Assembly (NCBI RefSeq): GCF_901827185.1
Contig: NZ_LR594671.1
Span: 1-64,000, forward strand
Origin: Variovorax sp. PBL-E5
GTDB lineage: Bacteria > Pseudomonadota > Gammaproteobacteria > Burkholderiales > Burkholderiaceae_C
DNA length: 64,000 nucleotides
Reading direction: 5' to 3'
Below are positions 28,322-37,194 of this stretch, in pieces (within the stretch, counting starts at the first letter, position 1; each line of letters opens with the position of its first letter). The translations under genes and the position numbers were made by a program. The notes below the pieces were generated by a model that saw only the letters and a list, made by a program, of their open reading frames with translations, did no database searches and had not been told where the DNA came from.

Positions 28322-30718
28322 GTGCCCCACATCGAGAGAGATTCCGACCCGCGCCGACCGCGCGACACCGCTCGCCCGCGTCCGGGTTGGCGCACCTGGC
28401 TGCAGCGCCTCGCGCTGGTGGGCGCGGCCGGCCTGGCCTCGGTGCTGCTGGCCGGTGGCGTCGCGGTGGCGTTGGTCTATCGGAATCTGCCCGACGTCTC
28501 GGCGCTGTCGGACTACCAGCCCAAGCTGCCGCTGCGCGTGTTCTCGTCCGACGGCGTCCTGATCGGCGAATTCGGCGAGGAGCGGCGCGAGCTGATGCCG
28601 ATCGCGCGCATTCCCAAGCAGATGAAGGAAGCCGTGCTCGCGGTGGAGGACGCGCGCTTCTACGACCACGGCGGCATCGACTACAAGGGGCTGGTGCGCG
28701 CGGTGCTCGCGAACATGAAGCGTGGCAAGAGCCAGGGCGCCTCCACCATCACGATGCAGGTGGCGCGCAATGTCTACCTGAGTTCCGAGCAGACCTACAC
28801 CCGCAAGTTCTACGAGGTGCTGCTCGCCTTCCGGCTGGAACACCAGCTGAGCAAGGACCAGATCCTCGAGATCTACCTGAACCAGATCTACCTCGGCAAC
28901 CGCGCCTATGGTTTCGCGGCGGCGTCCGAGACCTATTTCGGCAAGCCGCTACAGGACATCACGCTCGCGCAGGCGGCGATGCTGGCGGGCCTGCCGAAGG
29001 CGCCGGGCACCAACAATCCGATCAACAACCCCGAGCGCGCGCGCAACCGGCAGCTCTACGTGATCGATCGCATGCAGGAGGCCGGCTTCATCACGGCTGC
29101 CGAGGCGGACGCGGCGCGCAAGGAACCGCTGCAGCTGCGACAGGCGGCCGACCCGACCCGACTGCATGCCGAGTACGTGGCCGAGACGGTGCGCCAGCTG
29201 ATGTACGCGCAGTATGGCGACAGCATCTACACGCGCGGCTTCAAGGTCACGACCTCGCTGGTGGCGGCCGATCAGGCGGCGGCGTACAAGGCGCTGCGCA
29301 ACGGCATCATGAACTACGAACGTCGCCAGCCCTGGCGCGGCCCGCGCAGCTTCGTCGACCTGCCGGACGACCCCGCGTCGCTCGACGACGCGGTCGACGA
29401 CGCGCTGGCCGATCAACCGGATGTCGGCGACGTGCTGTCGGCCGTGGTGCTGTCGGCTGGCCCGAAGGAAGTGCGCGCCGTGCGTGGCAACGGCGACACG
29501 CTGAGCATCACCGGCGAAGGCCTCGGCCTGGTGCGCGCCGCGCTGTCGGACCGGGCCGCGCCCGATGTCAGGGTCCGCCGCGGCGCGGTGATCCGCGTGG
29601 CGAAGACGCCGAAGGACAGCTGGGAGATCACGCAGCTGCCCGAGGTCGAAGGCGCGCTGGTCGCAATGGATCCGAAGAGCGGCGACGTCAAGGCGCTGGT
29701 GGGCGGCTTCGACTACGGCCAGAACAAGTTCAACCACGTGACGCAGGCGTGGCGCCAGCCGGGCTCGAGCTTCAAGCCCTTCATCTACTCGGCGGCGCTC
29801 GAGAAGGGCTTCGCGACGACCACCATCGTCAACGATGCGCCGCTGTTCTTCGATGCCGCCACCACCGGCGGCCAGCCGTGGGAGCCGAAGGACTACGAAG
29901 GCACCTTCGAAGGGCCGATGACCCTGCGCCAGGGCCTGCAGAAGTCGAAGAACCTGGTGACCATCCGCGTGCTGCAGTCGATCGGCACGCACTACGCGCA
30001 GGACTGGATCACGAACTTCGGCTTCGACCGCGACAAGCACCCGGCCTACCTGCCGATGGCGCTCGGCGCCGGCTCGGTCACGCCGATGCAGATGGCCTCG
30101 GCCTATTCGGTGTTCGCCAATGGCGGCTATCGCATCGCACCACGCCTGGTGACGCGCATCACCGACCGCGACGACAAGGTGCTGGTCGAGACCGAGCCGC
30201 CGAAGCTCGACGAGAGCCGGCGCGCGATCTCGCCACGCAATGCCTTCATCATGGACAACCTGCTGCAGAGCGTGGTGCGCGGCGGCACCGGCTACAAGGC
30301 CTACCAGGCGCTCAAGCGCGATGACCTGTACGGCAAGACGGGCACGACCAACGATTCGATCGATACCTGGTTCGCCGGCTTCCAACCCAGCATGGTCGCG
30401 ATCGCATGGATGGGCTACGACGCACCGCGCAAGCTCGGCGATCACGAGAGCGGCGGCAGCCTGAGCCTGCCGATCTGGATCGACTACATGCGCGCGGTGC
30501 TCAAGGACGTGCCGGTGGCCGCGCCGGCACCGCCGCCGGCCGATGTGGTGAAGGTCGACGGCGAGTGGTACTACGACGACTACACGCCGGGCCACGACGT
30601 TGCCAGCCTGGGCGTCGACGAAGGACCGACGCCGCCCGCCGAGCAGCTGGCCGGCGCGCCCGTGAGCCCGATGCCGGCGCCCGAGGAGCGCAGCCGCATC
30701 CTCGACCTGTTCAAGTGA
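28322..30718 (+). CDS. mrcA: Penicillin-binding protein 1A (bifunctional glycosyltransferase/transpeptidase)
   Basis: PBP1A polymerises and cross-links peptidoglycan. The 798-residue protein has a cytoplasmic tail, one membrane anchor (LALVGAAGLASVLLAGGVAVALV), a GT51 domain (VEDARFYDHGGIDYKG, ASTITMQVARN, ILEIYLNQIYLGNRAYG), an OB-like insert, and a transpeptidase domain with SxxK at Ser482-Lys485 (PGSSFKPF), SKN and KTGTT. Length is normal. The GTG at 28322 follows GAGCGAGAACAACC. It is divergent from the VIT/VWA-exosortase operon, with a CreB-type tag between, and its 3' end overlaps the creC stop by eight bases on the opposite strand. Confidence 0.95.
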   Translation: MPHIERDSDPRRPRDTARPRPGWRTWLQRLALVGAAGLASVLLAGGVAVALVYRNLPDVSALSDYQPKLPLRVFSSDGVLIGEFGEERRELMPIARIPKQMKEAVLAVEDARFYDHGGIDYKGLVRAVLANMKRGKSQGASTITMQVARNVYLSSEQTYTRKFYEVLLAFRLEHQLSKDQILEIYLNQIYLGNRAYGFAAASETYFGKPLQDITLAQAAMLAGLPKAPGTNNPINNPERARNRQLYVIDRMQEAGFITAAEADAARKEPLQLRQAADPTRLHAEYVAETVRQLMYAQYGDSIYTRGFKVTTSLVAADQAAAYKALRNGIMNYERRQPWRGPRSFVDLPDDPASLDDAVDDALADQPDVGDVLSAVVLSAGPKEVRAVRGNGDTLSITGEGLGLVRAALSDRAAPDVRVRRGAVIRVAKTPKDSWEITQLPEVEGALVAMDPKSGDVKALVGGFDYGQNKFNHVTQAWRQPGSSFKPFIYSAALEKGFATTTIVNDAPLFFDAATTGGQPWEPKDYEGTFEGPMTLRQGLQKSKNLVTIRVLQSIGTHYAQDWITNFGFDRDKHPAYLPMALGAGSVTPMQMASAYSVFANGGYRIAPRLVTRITDRDDKVLVETEPPKLDESRRAISPRNAFIMDNLLQSVVRGGTGYKAYQALKRDDLYGKTGTTNDSIDTWFAGFQPSMVAIAWMGYDAPRKLGDHESGGSLSLPIWIDYMRAVLKDVPVAAPAPPPADVVKVDGEWYYDDYTPGHDVASLGVDEGPTPPAEQLAGAPVSPMPAPEERSRILDLFK

Positions 30719-32150
30719 GCGGCAGCGTGAGCGTGGCGAGCGCGCCGCCGCGCGGTGCGTTCGCCAGCTCGACGCGGCCGCGATGCAGCGTGGCGATCTC
30801 CTTCACGAAGGCCAGGCCGAGGCCGGTGCTTTTCTTCTGCGTGTGCGGGCGCGCGAGCGAATAGAACTTCTCGAACACCTTGTCCTTCGCATAGTCCGGA
30901 ATGCCCTTGCCGTGGTCGCGCACGGTGATGCGCGCGACGCGCGAGGTGCTGCGCAGCGCGAGCACGACCTCGCTGCCCGAGGGCGAGAAGTCGATCGCGT
31001 TGTCGAGCAGGTTGCTGACGGCGCGCCGCAACAGGAACGGATCGCCTTCGGTGGAGGCGGGCGCATCGATCGACACCAGCACGCGCACCTCGCGCGCCGC
31101 GGCCGCGGCCTGCGCGCTGGCGGCCACCTCCTCGAGCAACGGCACCAGCGCGACGGTCTGCGTGCGCTCCAGCGCGCGCCGCGTCTCGAGCGCGGTGAGC
31201 TCCATCATGCGGTCGACGATCTCCTGGATGCGCAGCGTCTCGTGCGCGATGTTGGCCAGGAAGCGCTCGCGCTCGGCCTGCGGCATCGTGGGTTCCTGGA
31301 TCAGCTCGGCCGCGCCGCGGATCGCCGACAGCGGGCTCTTGATCTCGTGCGTGAAGGTCTGCACGTAGTCGGCCACGTAGTTGCGGCCGGTCAGCGCGTC
31401 GCGCAGTTCGCGCGCGCCGCTGCGCAGCGTGTCGACGGCGCGGCGCGCCATGCGCCAGAGGCTGAGGCTGCCCTGCGCATGCTGGCTGCGGATCCAGGCC
31501 AGGTAGTCGGAGATCAGGCCGAAGGGGCGTACCAGCCAGACCGAAACGATGATCGCCAGCACCATCAGCGCGAGGCCCGAGCCGGCGCCGACCCACAGCG
31601 TGCGCGCGCGCGCGTCCTCGACGAACTGGCCGAAGCTGCGCACTGGCTTGCCGACGGTGACTTCGCCGACGATCTCGTTGTTCCAGCGCACCGGCGCGCC
31701 GACGTACATCACCGAGGTCAGCGGGTCGCCCTCGATGTCGCGCGTGGTGCGCGCGCCGTAGACGCCGGCCAGCGAGCGGCTGACGTCGCTCCACTGCGAG
31801 TAGTCGGCGCCGGTGTGGCGGCCGAGCGAGTCGAACAGCACGCGGCCGTTGCGGTCGGTGACGTACATGCGCAGCTCGACGCGGCGCTTGTGCAGGTTGT
31901 AGATCTGGGCCGAGAACTCGCGCGCGTAGACCGAGCGGAACAGCGGCTCGAGGCGCGCCGGATTGATCGCGCCGGCGATCACGTCCTGCTCGACCAGGCT
32001 GGCCATCAGCTGCGAGATCTCGACCAGTGATTCCTCGGCCGACTCGCGGTAGCGCGGATCGATGTCGGCGACGACGCGGTACAGCAGGAAGGCGATGCCC
32101 GCGGTGTAGATCAGCAGGATGCCGATAAAGATTCGAGTTCTTCGACTCAC
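30711..32150 (-). CDS. creC: Two-component sensor kinase CreC
   Basis: The 479-residue kinase parallels E. coli CreC throughout: first membrane helix (RTRIFIGILLIYTAGIAFLL), periplasmic sensor with VTDRNGRVLFDS and DPLTSVMYVGAP, second helix near 200, HAMP, His box FTHEIKSPLSAIRGAAELI, N box NLLDNAIDFSPSG, and G boxes DHGKGIPDYA and STGLGLAFV. CreC phosphorylates CreB; in gamma-proteobacteria the pair responds to cell-wall damage and carbon metabolism and can induce beta-lactamase. The GTG at 32150 is chosen because GGAG lies seven bases upstream; it is 26 bases after the creB stop. The 3' end overlaps the PBP1A 3' end. Confidence 0.88.
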   Translation of the reverse strand: MSRRTRIFIGILLIYTAGIAFLLYRVVADIDPRYRESAEESLVEISQLMASLVEQDVIAGAINPARLEPLFRSVYAREFSAQIYNLHKRRVELRMYVTDRNGRVLFDSLGRHTGADYSQWSDVSRSLAGVYGARTTRDIEGDPLTSVMYVGAPVRWNNEIVGEVTVGKPVRSFGQFVEDARARTLWVGAGSGLALMVLAIIVSVWLVRPFGLISDYLAWIRSQHAQGSLSLWRMARRAVDTLRSGARELRDALTGRNYVADYVQTFTHEIKSPLSAIRGAAELIQEPTMPQAERERFLANIAHETLRIQEIVDRMMELTALETRRALERTQTVALVPLLEEVAASAQAAAAAREVRVLVSIDAPASTEGDPFLLRRAVSNLLDNAIDFSPSGSEVVLALRSTSRVARITVRDHGKGIPDYAKDKVFEKFYSLARPHTQKKSTGLGLAFVKEIATLHRGRVELANAPRGGALATLTLPLT

Positions 32151-32175
32151 TCCCGAGCTCCGCGCACTTCGGTGT

Positions 32176-32943
32176 TCACGGCGTGGGAGGGAGGTCTTCA
32201 TTGAGCGCATAGCCGGTGCCGCGCAGCGTGCGGATCGGCTCGACCTCGGGCGCGATGGCCTTGAGCTTGGCGCGCAGCGTCTTGATGTGGGCGTCCACCG
32301 TGCGGTCGAAGCTGTCGCTGGCCTCGTCCCAGACCCGCTGCAGCAGCTCGTCGCGCGTGAAGACGCGGCCGGGCCGTTGCACCATCAGGCGCAGCAGGCC
32401 GTATTCGTAGCGCGAGAGCTCGAGCAGCCGGCCGTAGTAGCGGATCTGCATGCGTTCGTTGTCGACCGCGAAGGGCGTTGCCGGCGCCATGGACGGCGCC
32501 GGTGCGGCGGCCGCCGCGCTCGTGGGGCCGTTGCCGGCTGCTGCGCGCCCGCTGCGCCGCAGGATGGTGCGCACCCGCGCTACCAGTTCGCGTGGCGAAA
32601 AGGGCTTGGCGACGTAGTCGTCGGCGCCGAGTTCGAGCCCCACCACGCGGTCGATCTCGTCGCTGCGCGCAGTGAGGAACAGCATCGGCACGTCCGCGCC
32701 GCCGGCCTCGCGCATGAGGATCTGCAGGCGCTTGAAGAGTTCGAAGCCGTTCATGTCGGGCAGGCCGACATCGAGGATCGCGAGCGCCGGTGGTTCGGCG
32801 ATGAACTGCGCGATGGCCTCCGCGGCGGTCGCGCACCAGACGGGCTCGAAGCCGTCGGTGCGCAGCACGTACTGCAGGGTGTCCGCGATGCCGGACTCGT
32901 CTTCGGCGATCAGGATGCGGGGAAGGGGCGGCATGGTCCGCAT
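32176..32943 (-). CDS. creB: Response regulator CreB (OmpR family)
   Basis: The 255-residue regulator has a receiver domain with acidic pocket AEDESG, phosphoacceptor Asp in LAILDVGLPDMNGFEL, LFLTARSDEIDRVVGLELGADDYVAKPFSPREL, then a Gly/Ala/Pro linker and an OmpR-type winged helix (RDELLQRVWDEASDSFDRTV). The block DVGLPD and PREL pattern fit CreB closely. It precedes creC. A TTCAC-N6-TTCAC tag, the known CreB site, lies between the PBP1A and VIT/VWA genes. ATGs at 32961, 32943 and 32934 are all in frame; the start is uncertain by a few residues. Confidence 0.87.
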   Translation of the reverse strand: MRTMPPLPRILIAEDESGIADTLQYVLRTDGFEPVWCATAAEAIAQFIAEPPALAILDVGLPDMNGFELFKRLQILMREAGGADVPMLFLTARSDEIDRVVGLELGADDYVAKPFSPRELVARVRTILRRSGRAAAGNGPTSAAAAAPAPSMAPATPFAVDNERMQIRYYGRLLELSRYEYGLLRLMVQRPGRVFTRDELLQRVWDEASDSFDRTVDAHIKTLRAKLKAIAPEVEPIRTLRGTGYALNEDLPPTP

Positions 32944-32992
32944 GGTAGCGGGCCGCGCCATGTCCGGGCGCCGGCTTCGCGGCGCGTCCCGC

Positions 32993-34042
32993 TCAGGCGG
33001 TCGGGATCCGGATGTTCAGCTGCCGGCGCGAAGGCTCGGGCGCGACGTCCGCGGAAGCCGGCGTGATGACGCGCGGCAGGACCAGCGTGCGTGCCAGCTT
33101 CGGTGATCGGGCCTGGAACGATTCGACGGCCGTGAGAACCTTGCCCAGCACGCGCAGATAGCCGGTCAGCAGCTGGAGCCGGAACGCGGGCATCTTCTCG
33201 CGCTCGGCCTGCGCCACGTCGGCGATGAAGCCGTCCCAGTTCGAGGCGTCGAGCATGTTGGTGCACACCGAGATCGAGGTCGACAGCGCGCGCGCCGCAT
33301 GCCACCACTGGGCGGGCACGAAGATCATGTCGCCGGGCTTGAGCACGGTGCGGTATTGCGTGGCCTTGGCCAGCAGCGGGTAGCGATCCAGGTCCATCAG
33401 GGTCGGATCGTCGACCATCGAGTGGTTCGGGAAGAACTTCTTCGGATAGAGGTACTGCCCGTCCTCGGGCGCGAACATCACGAATTCCTTGTCGCCGTAG
33501 ATCTGCGTGATGGCGGCGTGCGCGTTCTCGCCGTCGAAGTGCATCACCGGGAACTTGCTGCCGACACCGCCCACGAGCAGCTTGAGGTAGCCGTCGGGCC
33601 GACGCCATTTCTCGGGCATCAGCGGACTGGCATAGCGGCGCGGAAAACAGAACTTGTTCTGCGGGATCACGTCGGGCAGCAGTTCCGGCAGCACTTCGTG
33701 CAGGAAGGACCGGTACATGTACGGGCCGGGCGCTTCGGGCGTGGAGGCCACGACCTCGTCGATGAACTGGTCGAAGGGCATGTCGCGGCCGTAGCCGATG
33801 GCGACCGGCTTGCTGCCGAAGCGTTGCTTGAAATGTGCCGGTGTCCAGCTGCGCATGGCAGCCCATTGCGGCGCCACATTGGAGATCACCACCGGCCGGC
33901 ACGGGTGCATGTAGCGGGCCAGGAAGTCTTCGTAACTCAGGTGCGTGCCGTCCACCCGTTCGATCGGTCGCCACTCGGCCGGGACGCGCCCGCCGAGCGG
34001 CGCGGCGGTTGTCCTGTCGGCTGCCTCTGTTTGCAAATGCAT
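32993..34042 (-). CDS. Cupin-like (JmjC-type) oxygenase family protein
   Basis: The 349-residue protein has a JmjC/cupin_8 fold with the Fe-binding motif MHFDGENAHAAI (His and Asp) and the later His in FVPAQWWHAARALS, so the 2-His-1-carboxylate triad is complete. An early RPVVISNVAPQW block is typical of cupin-like hydroxylases. These are Fe(II)/2-oxoglutarate enzymes that hydroxylate protein side chains or small molecules; the substrate is unknown. It lies 50 bases downstream... on the upstream side of creB, on the same strand, with little space, so read-through into creB is possible. Confidence 0.82.
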   Translation of the reverse strand: MHLQTEAADRTTAAPLGGRVPAEWRPIERVDGTHLSYEDFLARYMHPCRPVVISNVAPQWAAMRSWTPAHFKQRFGSKPVAIGYGRDMPFDQFIDEVVASTPEAPGPYMYRSFLHEVLPELLPDVIPQNKFCFPRRYASPLMPEKWRRPDGYLKLLVGGVGSKFPVMHFDGENAHAAITQIYGDKEFVMFAPEDGQYLYPKKFFPNHSMVDDPTLMDLDRYPLLAKATQYRTVLKPGDMIFVPAQWWHAARALSTSISVCTNMLDASNWDGFIADVAQAEREKMPAFRLQLLTGYLRVLGKVLTAVESFQARSPKLARTLVLPRVITPASADVAPEPSRRQLNIRIPTA

Positions 34043-34112
34043 ACAAAGATATTACAAAGAACGCCGGGCTTTCGCAACCCGGCCCGGCGGCGTAGGCCGC
34101 CCGGTGTGTGCA

Positions 34113-34307
34113 CTATTGCGCCTGGTACCCGGCGTTCTCGATGGCGACGATGATGTCCTGGCGTGGCTGCTTGCTCAGCACGTCGACATGGCCGCTTTCG
34201 AGGTCGACCGTGACCTGGGCTTCAGGGTCGACCGTCTGCACCGCGTTCTGCACGGCGCTCACGCAGTGGTTGCAGCTCATGCCCGAGACCTGAAATTTCT
34301 GGCTCAT
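34113..34307 (-). CDS. CopZ-like copper chaperone (heavy-metal-associated domain)
   Basis: The 64-residue protein is one complete HMA domain: MSQKFQVSGMSCNHCVSAV with the MxCxxC metal motif at the usual place, then the alternating beta strands ending in AIENAGYQAQ. It carries Cu(I) to a pump or storage protein in the cytoplasm. No copper ATPase is next to it. A ribosome binding site (CAAGGAGCAAG) precedes the ATG. Confidence 0.9.
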   Translation of the reverse strand: MSQKFQVSGMSCNHCVSAVQNAVQTVDPEAQVTVDLESGHVDVLSKQPRQDIIVAIENAGYQAQ

Positions 34308-34442
34308 CGTCTTGCTCCTTGAGGTCGATGGAATGGAAATGCAAGTCTGAACCTTCCCACGAGGTGAATGTCCAGCCGGCGGCCGTTTGACCTTGCGGCA
34401 TTGTGAGGTTTTCGCCTGCGCTGTCTCCGCGCGGACGCCGGC

Positions 34443-35573
34443 TCAGTGCGGCCAGAGCAGCGCCACGGCGATGCCGAGGCACAGCAGCTGCAGCCCCCAC
34501 GCGGAACGCGCCCGCAGCCGCGCATCGAGCAGCGCGCCGGTCGTCCAGAGGCCGGCGCCGCAGAGCGCCAACAGCGCCGCATCGACGCCGAAGCGCAGAT
34601 CGTCGGCGCACCAGAGGAAGCGCAGCGCCACCGCGGTCCAGAGCAGGAACTGCAGCGCGCCGGCGATGCCTTGCTGCGGGTGCGCGGGCGGCGTATCGGC
34701 GCGTGCCGCGGCCAGCGAGAAGGCCGGCTTCGGATCGCGCAGCGCCACGTCCGCGGGCCGCCAGCCCGGTGGCATGAACCACACCCGCAGCTTGTCGCGC
34801 CAGTGCCGCGTGCGCCGCGCGTCGCGCCACAGCGGCGCGTAGGGCCCGAAGACCGCATGCAGGGGATCGCTGCCCTCGAGCCGTTCGCGCGTGCCGTAGA
34901 CACAGGGCGCCGCCTCTTCGGCGAAGGTGCCGAACAGGCGGTCCCAGATCACCAGCATGCCGCCGTAGTTGTGGTCGATGTACTCGTCATTGACCGCGTG
35001 ATGAACCCGGTGGTTGGAGGGCGACGAGAACACGCGGTCGAACCAGCCGAGCTTGCCGATGTGCTCGGTGTGGATCCAGAACTGGTAGAGCAGCACCACC
35101 AGTCCGGCCAGGCCGAACTGCTCGGGCGGCACGCCGACCACGGCCATCGGCAGATAGAACGCCCATCCCAGCAGCGCCACCAGGCTTTCCTGCCGCAGCG
35201 CGGTCGAGAGGTTGAAGCGCCGGCTCTGGTGGTGCACGGAATGCGCGGCCCAGAACACGGCCGACTCGTGACCGGCGCGATGCAGCCAGTAGTCGCAGAA
35301 GTCGAACAGCAGGATCGCCAGCGTCCAGCCGATGGCGCTGCCCCAGAAATCCGGCCGTGTCCAGAGTGCGAGTGCCGGATAGACCCACGCATACAGGCCG
35401 ATCTGGAACAGCTGCGTGCACGCCGCGACGGCCTGGCTCAGCAGGCCCTGGCTCAGGCTGGCGACGGTGTCGTCGAAGCGATAGGTGTTGCGCTTGCGCA
35501 GCCATCCGTAGATGAACTCGCAGGCCATCAGCAGCGCGAACACCGGCACCGCGAAGACCACCAGCCGGTGCAT
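34443..35573 (-). CDS. Sterol desaturase/fatty acid hydroxylase family membrane protein
   Basis: The 376-residue protein has several membrane helices and the three di-iron histidine boxes: HRAGH, HSVHH with following NLSTALRQE, and HRVHHAVND, plus DHNYGGMLVIWDRLFGT. These place it in the membrane di-iron hydroxylase/desaturase family, which hydroxylates or desaturates lipids. The last 100 residues add further hydrophobic helices. It is the last gene of the operon with ketosynthase and acyl carrier protein, starting 18 bases after the ketosynthase stop, so it probably modifies the acyl chain made there. Confidence 0.87.
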   Translation of the reverse strand: MHRLVVFAVPVFALLMACEFIYGWLRKRNTYRFDDTVASLSQGLLSQAVAACTQLFQIGLYAWVYPALALWTRPDFWGSAIGWTLAILLFDFCDYWLHRAGHESAVFWAAHSVHHQSRRFNLSTALRQESLVALLGWAFYLPMAVVGVPPEQFGLAGLVVLLYQFWIHTEHIGKLGWFDRVFSSPSNHRVHHAVNDEYIDHNYGGMLVIWDRLFGTFAEEAAPCVYGTRERLEGSDPLHAVFGPYAPLWRDARRTRHWRDKLRVWFMPPGWRPADVALRDPKPAFSLAAARADTPPAHPQQGIAGALQFLLWTAVALRFLWCADDLRFGVDAALLALCGAGLWTTGALLDARLRARSAWGLQLLCLGIAVALLWPH

Positions 35574-35591
35574 GGATGCCGCGCGTCCTCT

Positions 35592-36881
35592 TCAGTCCGC
35601 CGTCGTGCGCGCGGCGACGATGACCGCGTTGGTGCCGCCGAAGGCGAAGGAGTTGGACATCGCATGGCGCAGGCCCGCGGCCTCGCGCGCGGCGCCGCGC
35701 ACGAAGTCGAGGTCGAAGGCGGCATCGGGCGTGTGCAGATGCGCGGTGGGGGGCAAGGCTTCGCGCGCCAGCGCACGCAAGGTCGCGACCAGCTCCACCG
35801 CGCCGCCGCCGCCCAGCAGATGGCCGTGGATCGCCTTGGTCGCGCTCACCGGCACCTGGTTGCCGAACACCGCGAGGATCGACGCTGCCTCTGCCGCATC
35901 GCCGGCCGAGGTGGCCGTGCCGTGGGCATTGATGTAGCCGATCTGCGCCGCCTCCAGCCCGGCGTCGCGCAGGGCCGCGCGCATCACGCGCGACTGCCCC
36001 GCGGAATCCGGATTGGTGATGTGGCTGCCGTCGCAATTGGTCGCATAGCCGATCAGCATCGAATGCGCCGGCACCCCGCGCGCGCGCGCATGCGATTCGG
36101 ACTCGAGCACCAGTGCCGCCGCGCCCTCGCCCAGCGCGAAACCCGTGCGGTCGGCCGAGAACGGCCGGCACGCGGTGGACGGCGCATCCGCCGGCGGCGT
36201 CGCCAGCACGCGCATCGCCTGCCAGCCCGCCATCAGGCCCGGTGTCAGCATCGCCTCGTGGCCGCCGACGATCGCGACATCGAGCCAGCCGCCGCGGATC
36301 GCCCGCATTGCCTCGCCGATGGCCACGGCCGACGACGCACAGGCGCAGGCATAGCCGATGGCCGAACCGCGGGCGCCGAAGTGCAGCGCGATCTCGGCGA
36401 CGGCCGCATTCGGCATTACCGTGAGCACCGTGGTCGGACGCATGCGCCGGTGCTCGCCGTAGAGCGCCGCGGCGGTGCTGTCGAAGGTGGCGGCACCGGC
36501 CATGCCGCTGCCCCAGAACACGCCCAGGCGTTCGGGATCGACACTCGAAGGCGCCAGCCCGGCCTGCGCTGCGGCGTCCTGTGCGACGCAGAGGGCCATC
36601 GCCGTGCCGCGGTCCAGCGGCAGGCGCGAGGTGCTGCGCGTGGCGCTCGCATCGAAGTCGCAGCGCGCCAGCGCGAGCTGCATGGGATCGAGCCCTTCGA
36701 GCCGCAGCGTTTCGCGCTCGACCGCCGAGCGCCCTTCGAACAGCGCTTCGTCGAAGGCCTCGGCGGTGCGCCCGAGCGGCGTCAGCAGGCCGATGCCGGT
36801 GACCGCCACGCGGCCCGCGTGCGCGGCGCCCTCCCGGCGATGGCTCGCGCGCACGCCGGCTGCGGCATCACCGGCCCTCAT
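35592..36881 (-). CDS. Beta-ketoacyl synthase (FabF-like, dedicated)
   Basis: The 429-residue ketosynthase starts MRAGDAAAGVRASHRREG, then VAVTGIGLLTPLG. The catalytic triad is intact: Cys about 181 in CACASSAVAIG, His in INAHGTATSAGD and His in IHGHLLGGGGAVE, with SFAFGGTNAVIV at the end. It should catalyse Claisen condensation on acyl carrier protein. Its ATG overlaps the stop of the adjacent acyl carrier protein gene, so it is a dedicated KS-ACP pair outside the main fatty acid synthesis locus. With the desaturase-like and hydrolase genes it suggests a special lipid or polyketide. Confidence 0.9.
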   Translation of the reverse strand: MRAGDAAAGVRASHRREGAAHAGRVAVTGIGLLTPLGRTAEAFDEALFEGRSAVERETLRLEGLDPMQLALARCDFDASATRSTSRLPLDRGTAMALCVAQDAAAQAGLAPSSVDPERLGVFWGSGMAGAATFDSTAAALYGEHRRMRPTTVLTVMPNAAVAEIALHFGARGSAIGYACACASSAVAIGEAMRAIRGGWLDVAIVGGHEAMLTPGLMAGWQAMRVLATPPADAPSTACRPFSADRTGFALGEGAAALVLESESHARARGVPAHSMLIGYATNCDGSHITNPDSAGQSRVMRAALRDAGLEAAQIGYINAHGTATSAGDAAEAASILAVFGNQVPVSATKAIHGHLLGGGGAVELVATLRALAREALPPTAHLHTPDAAFDLDFVRGAAREAAGLRHAMSNSFAFGGTNAVIVAARTTAD

Positions 36882-37153
36882 GCGGTGGGAGCGAGCGCGC
36901 TGCGCGGCTCGAGCTCCATCTGGTCGATCACTTCGCACAGACGCTGCAGCGTGATGCCGGCTTCGCGCGGGTCGAGGCGTTCTTCCGGGATGCGAAGACG
37001 AAAGGCGTCCTCGACGGCGAAGACGAACTCCATCAGCGCGAGCGAGTCGAGGCCGAGATCGGCCAGTGCCGCATCGGGCTGGATGACGGCGGGCTCCAGA
37101 TGGAACTCGGTTTCCAGGATCTTGGCGATGCTGTTGAAGGTGGTGGAACTCAT
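36878..37153 (-). CDS. Acyl carrier protein
   Basis: The 91-residue protein is a four-helix acyl carrier with the phosphopantetheine attachment Ser in LADLGLDSLALMEFVFAVED. The C-terminal extension (ELEPRSALAPTA) is longer than in AcpP. It is dedicated to the adjoining ketosynthase, with which it overlaps by four bases. A ribosome binding site (AAGGAGAA) precedes the ATG at 37153. Confidence 0.9.
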   Translation of the reverse strand: MSSTTFNSIAKILETEFHLEPAVIQPDAALADLGLDSLALMEFVFAVEDAFRLRIPEERLDPREAGITLQRLCEVIDQMELEPRSALAPTA

Positions 37154-37194
37154 GGGTGCGTTCTCCTTGGTCAGAGCGAAGGCGTGCCGCGCCT

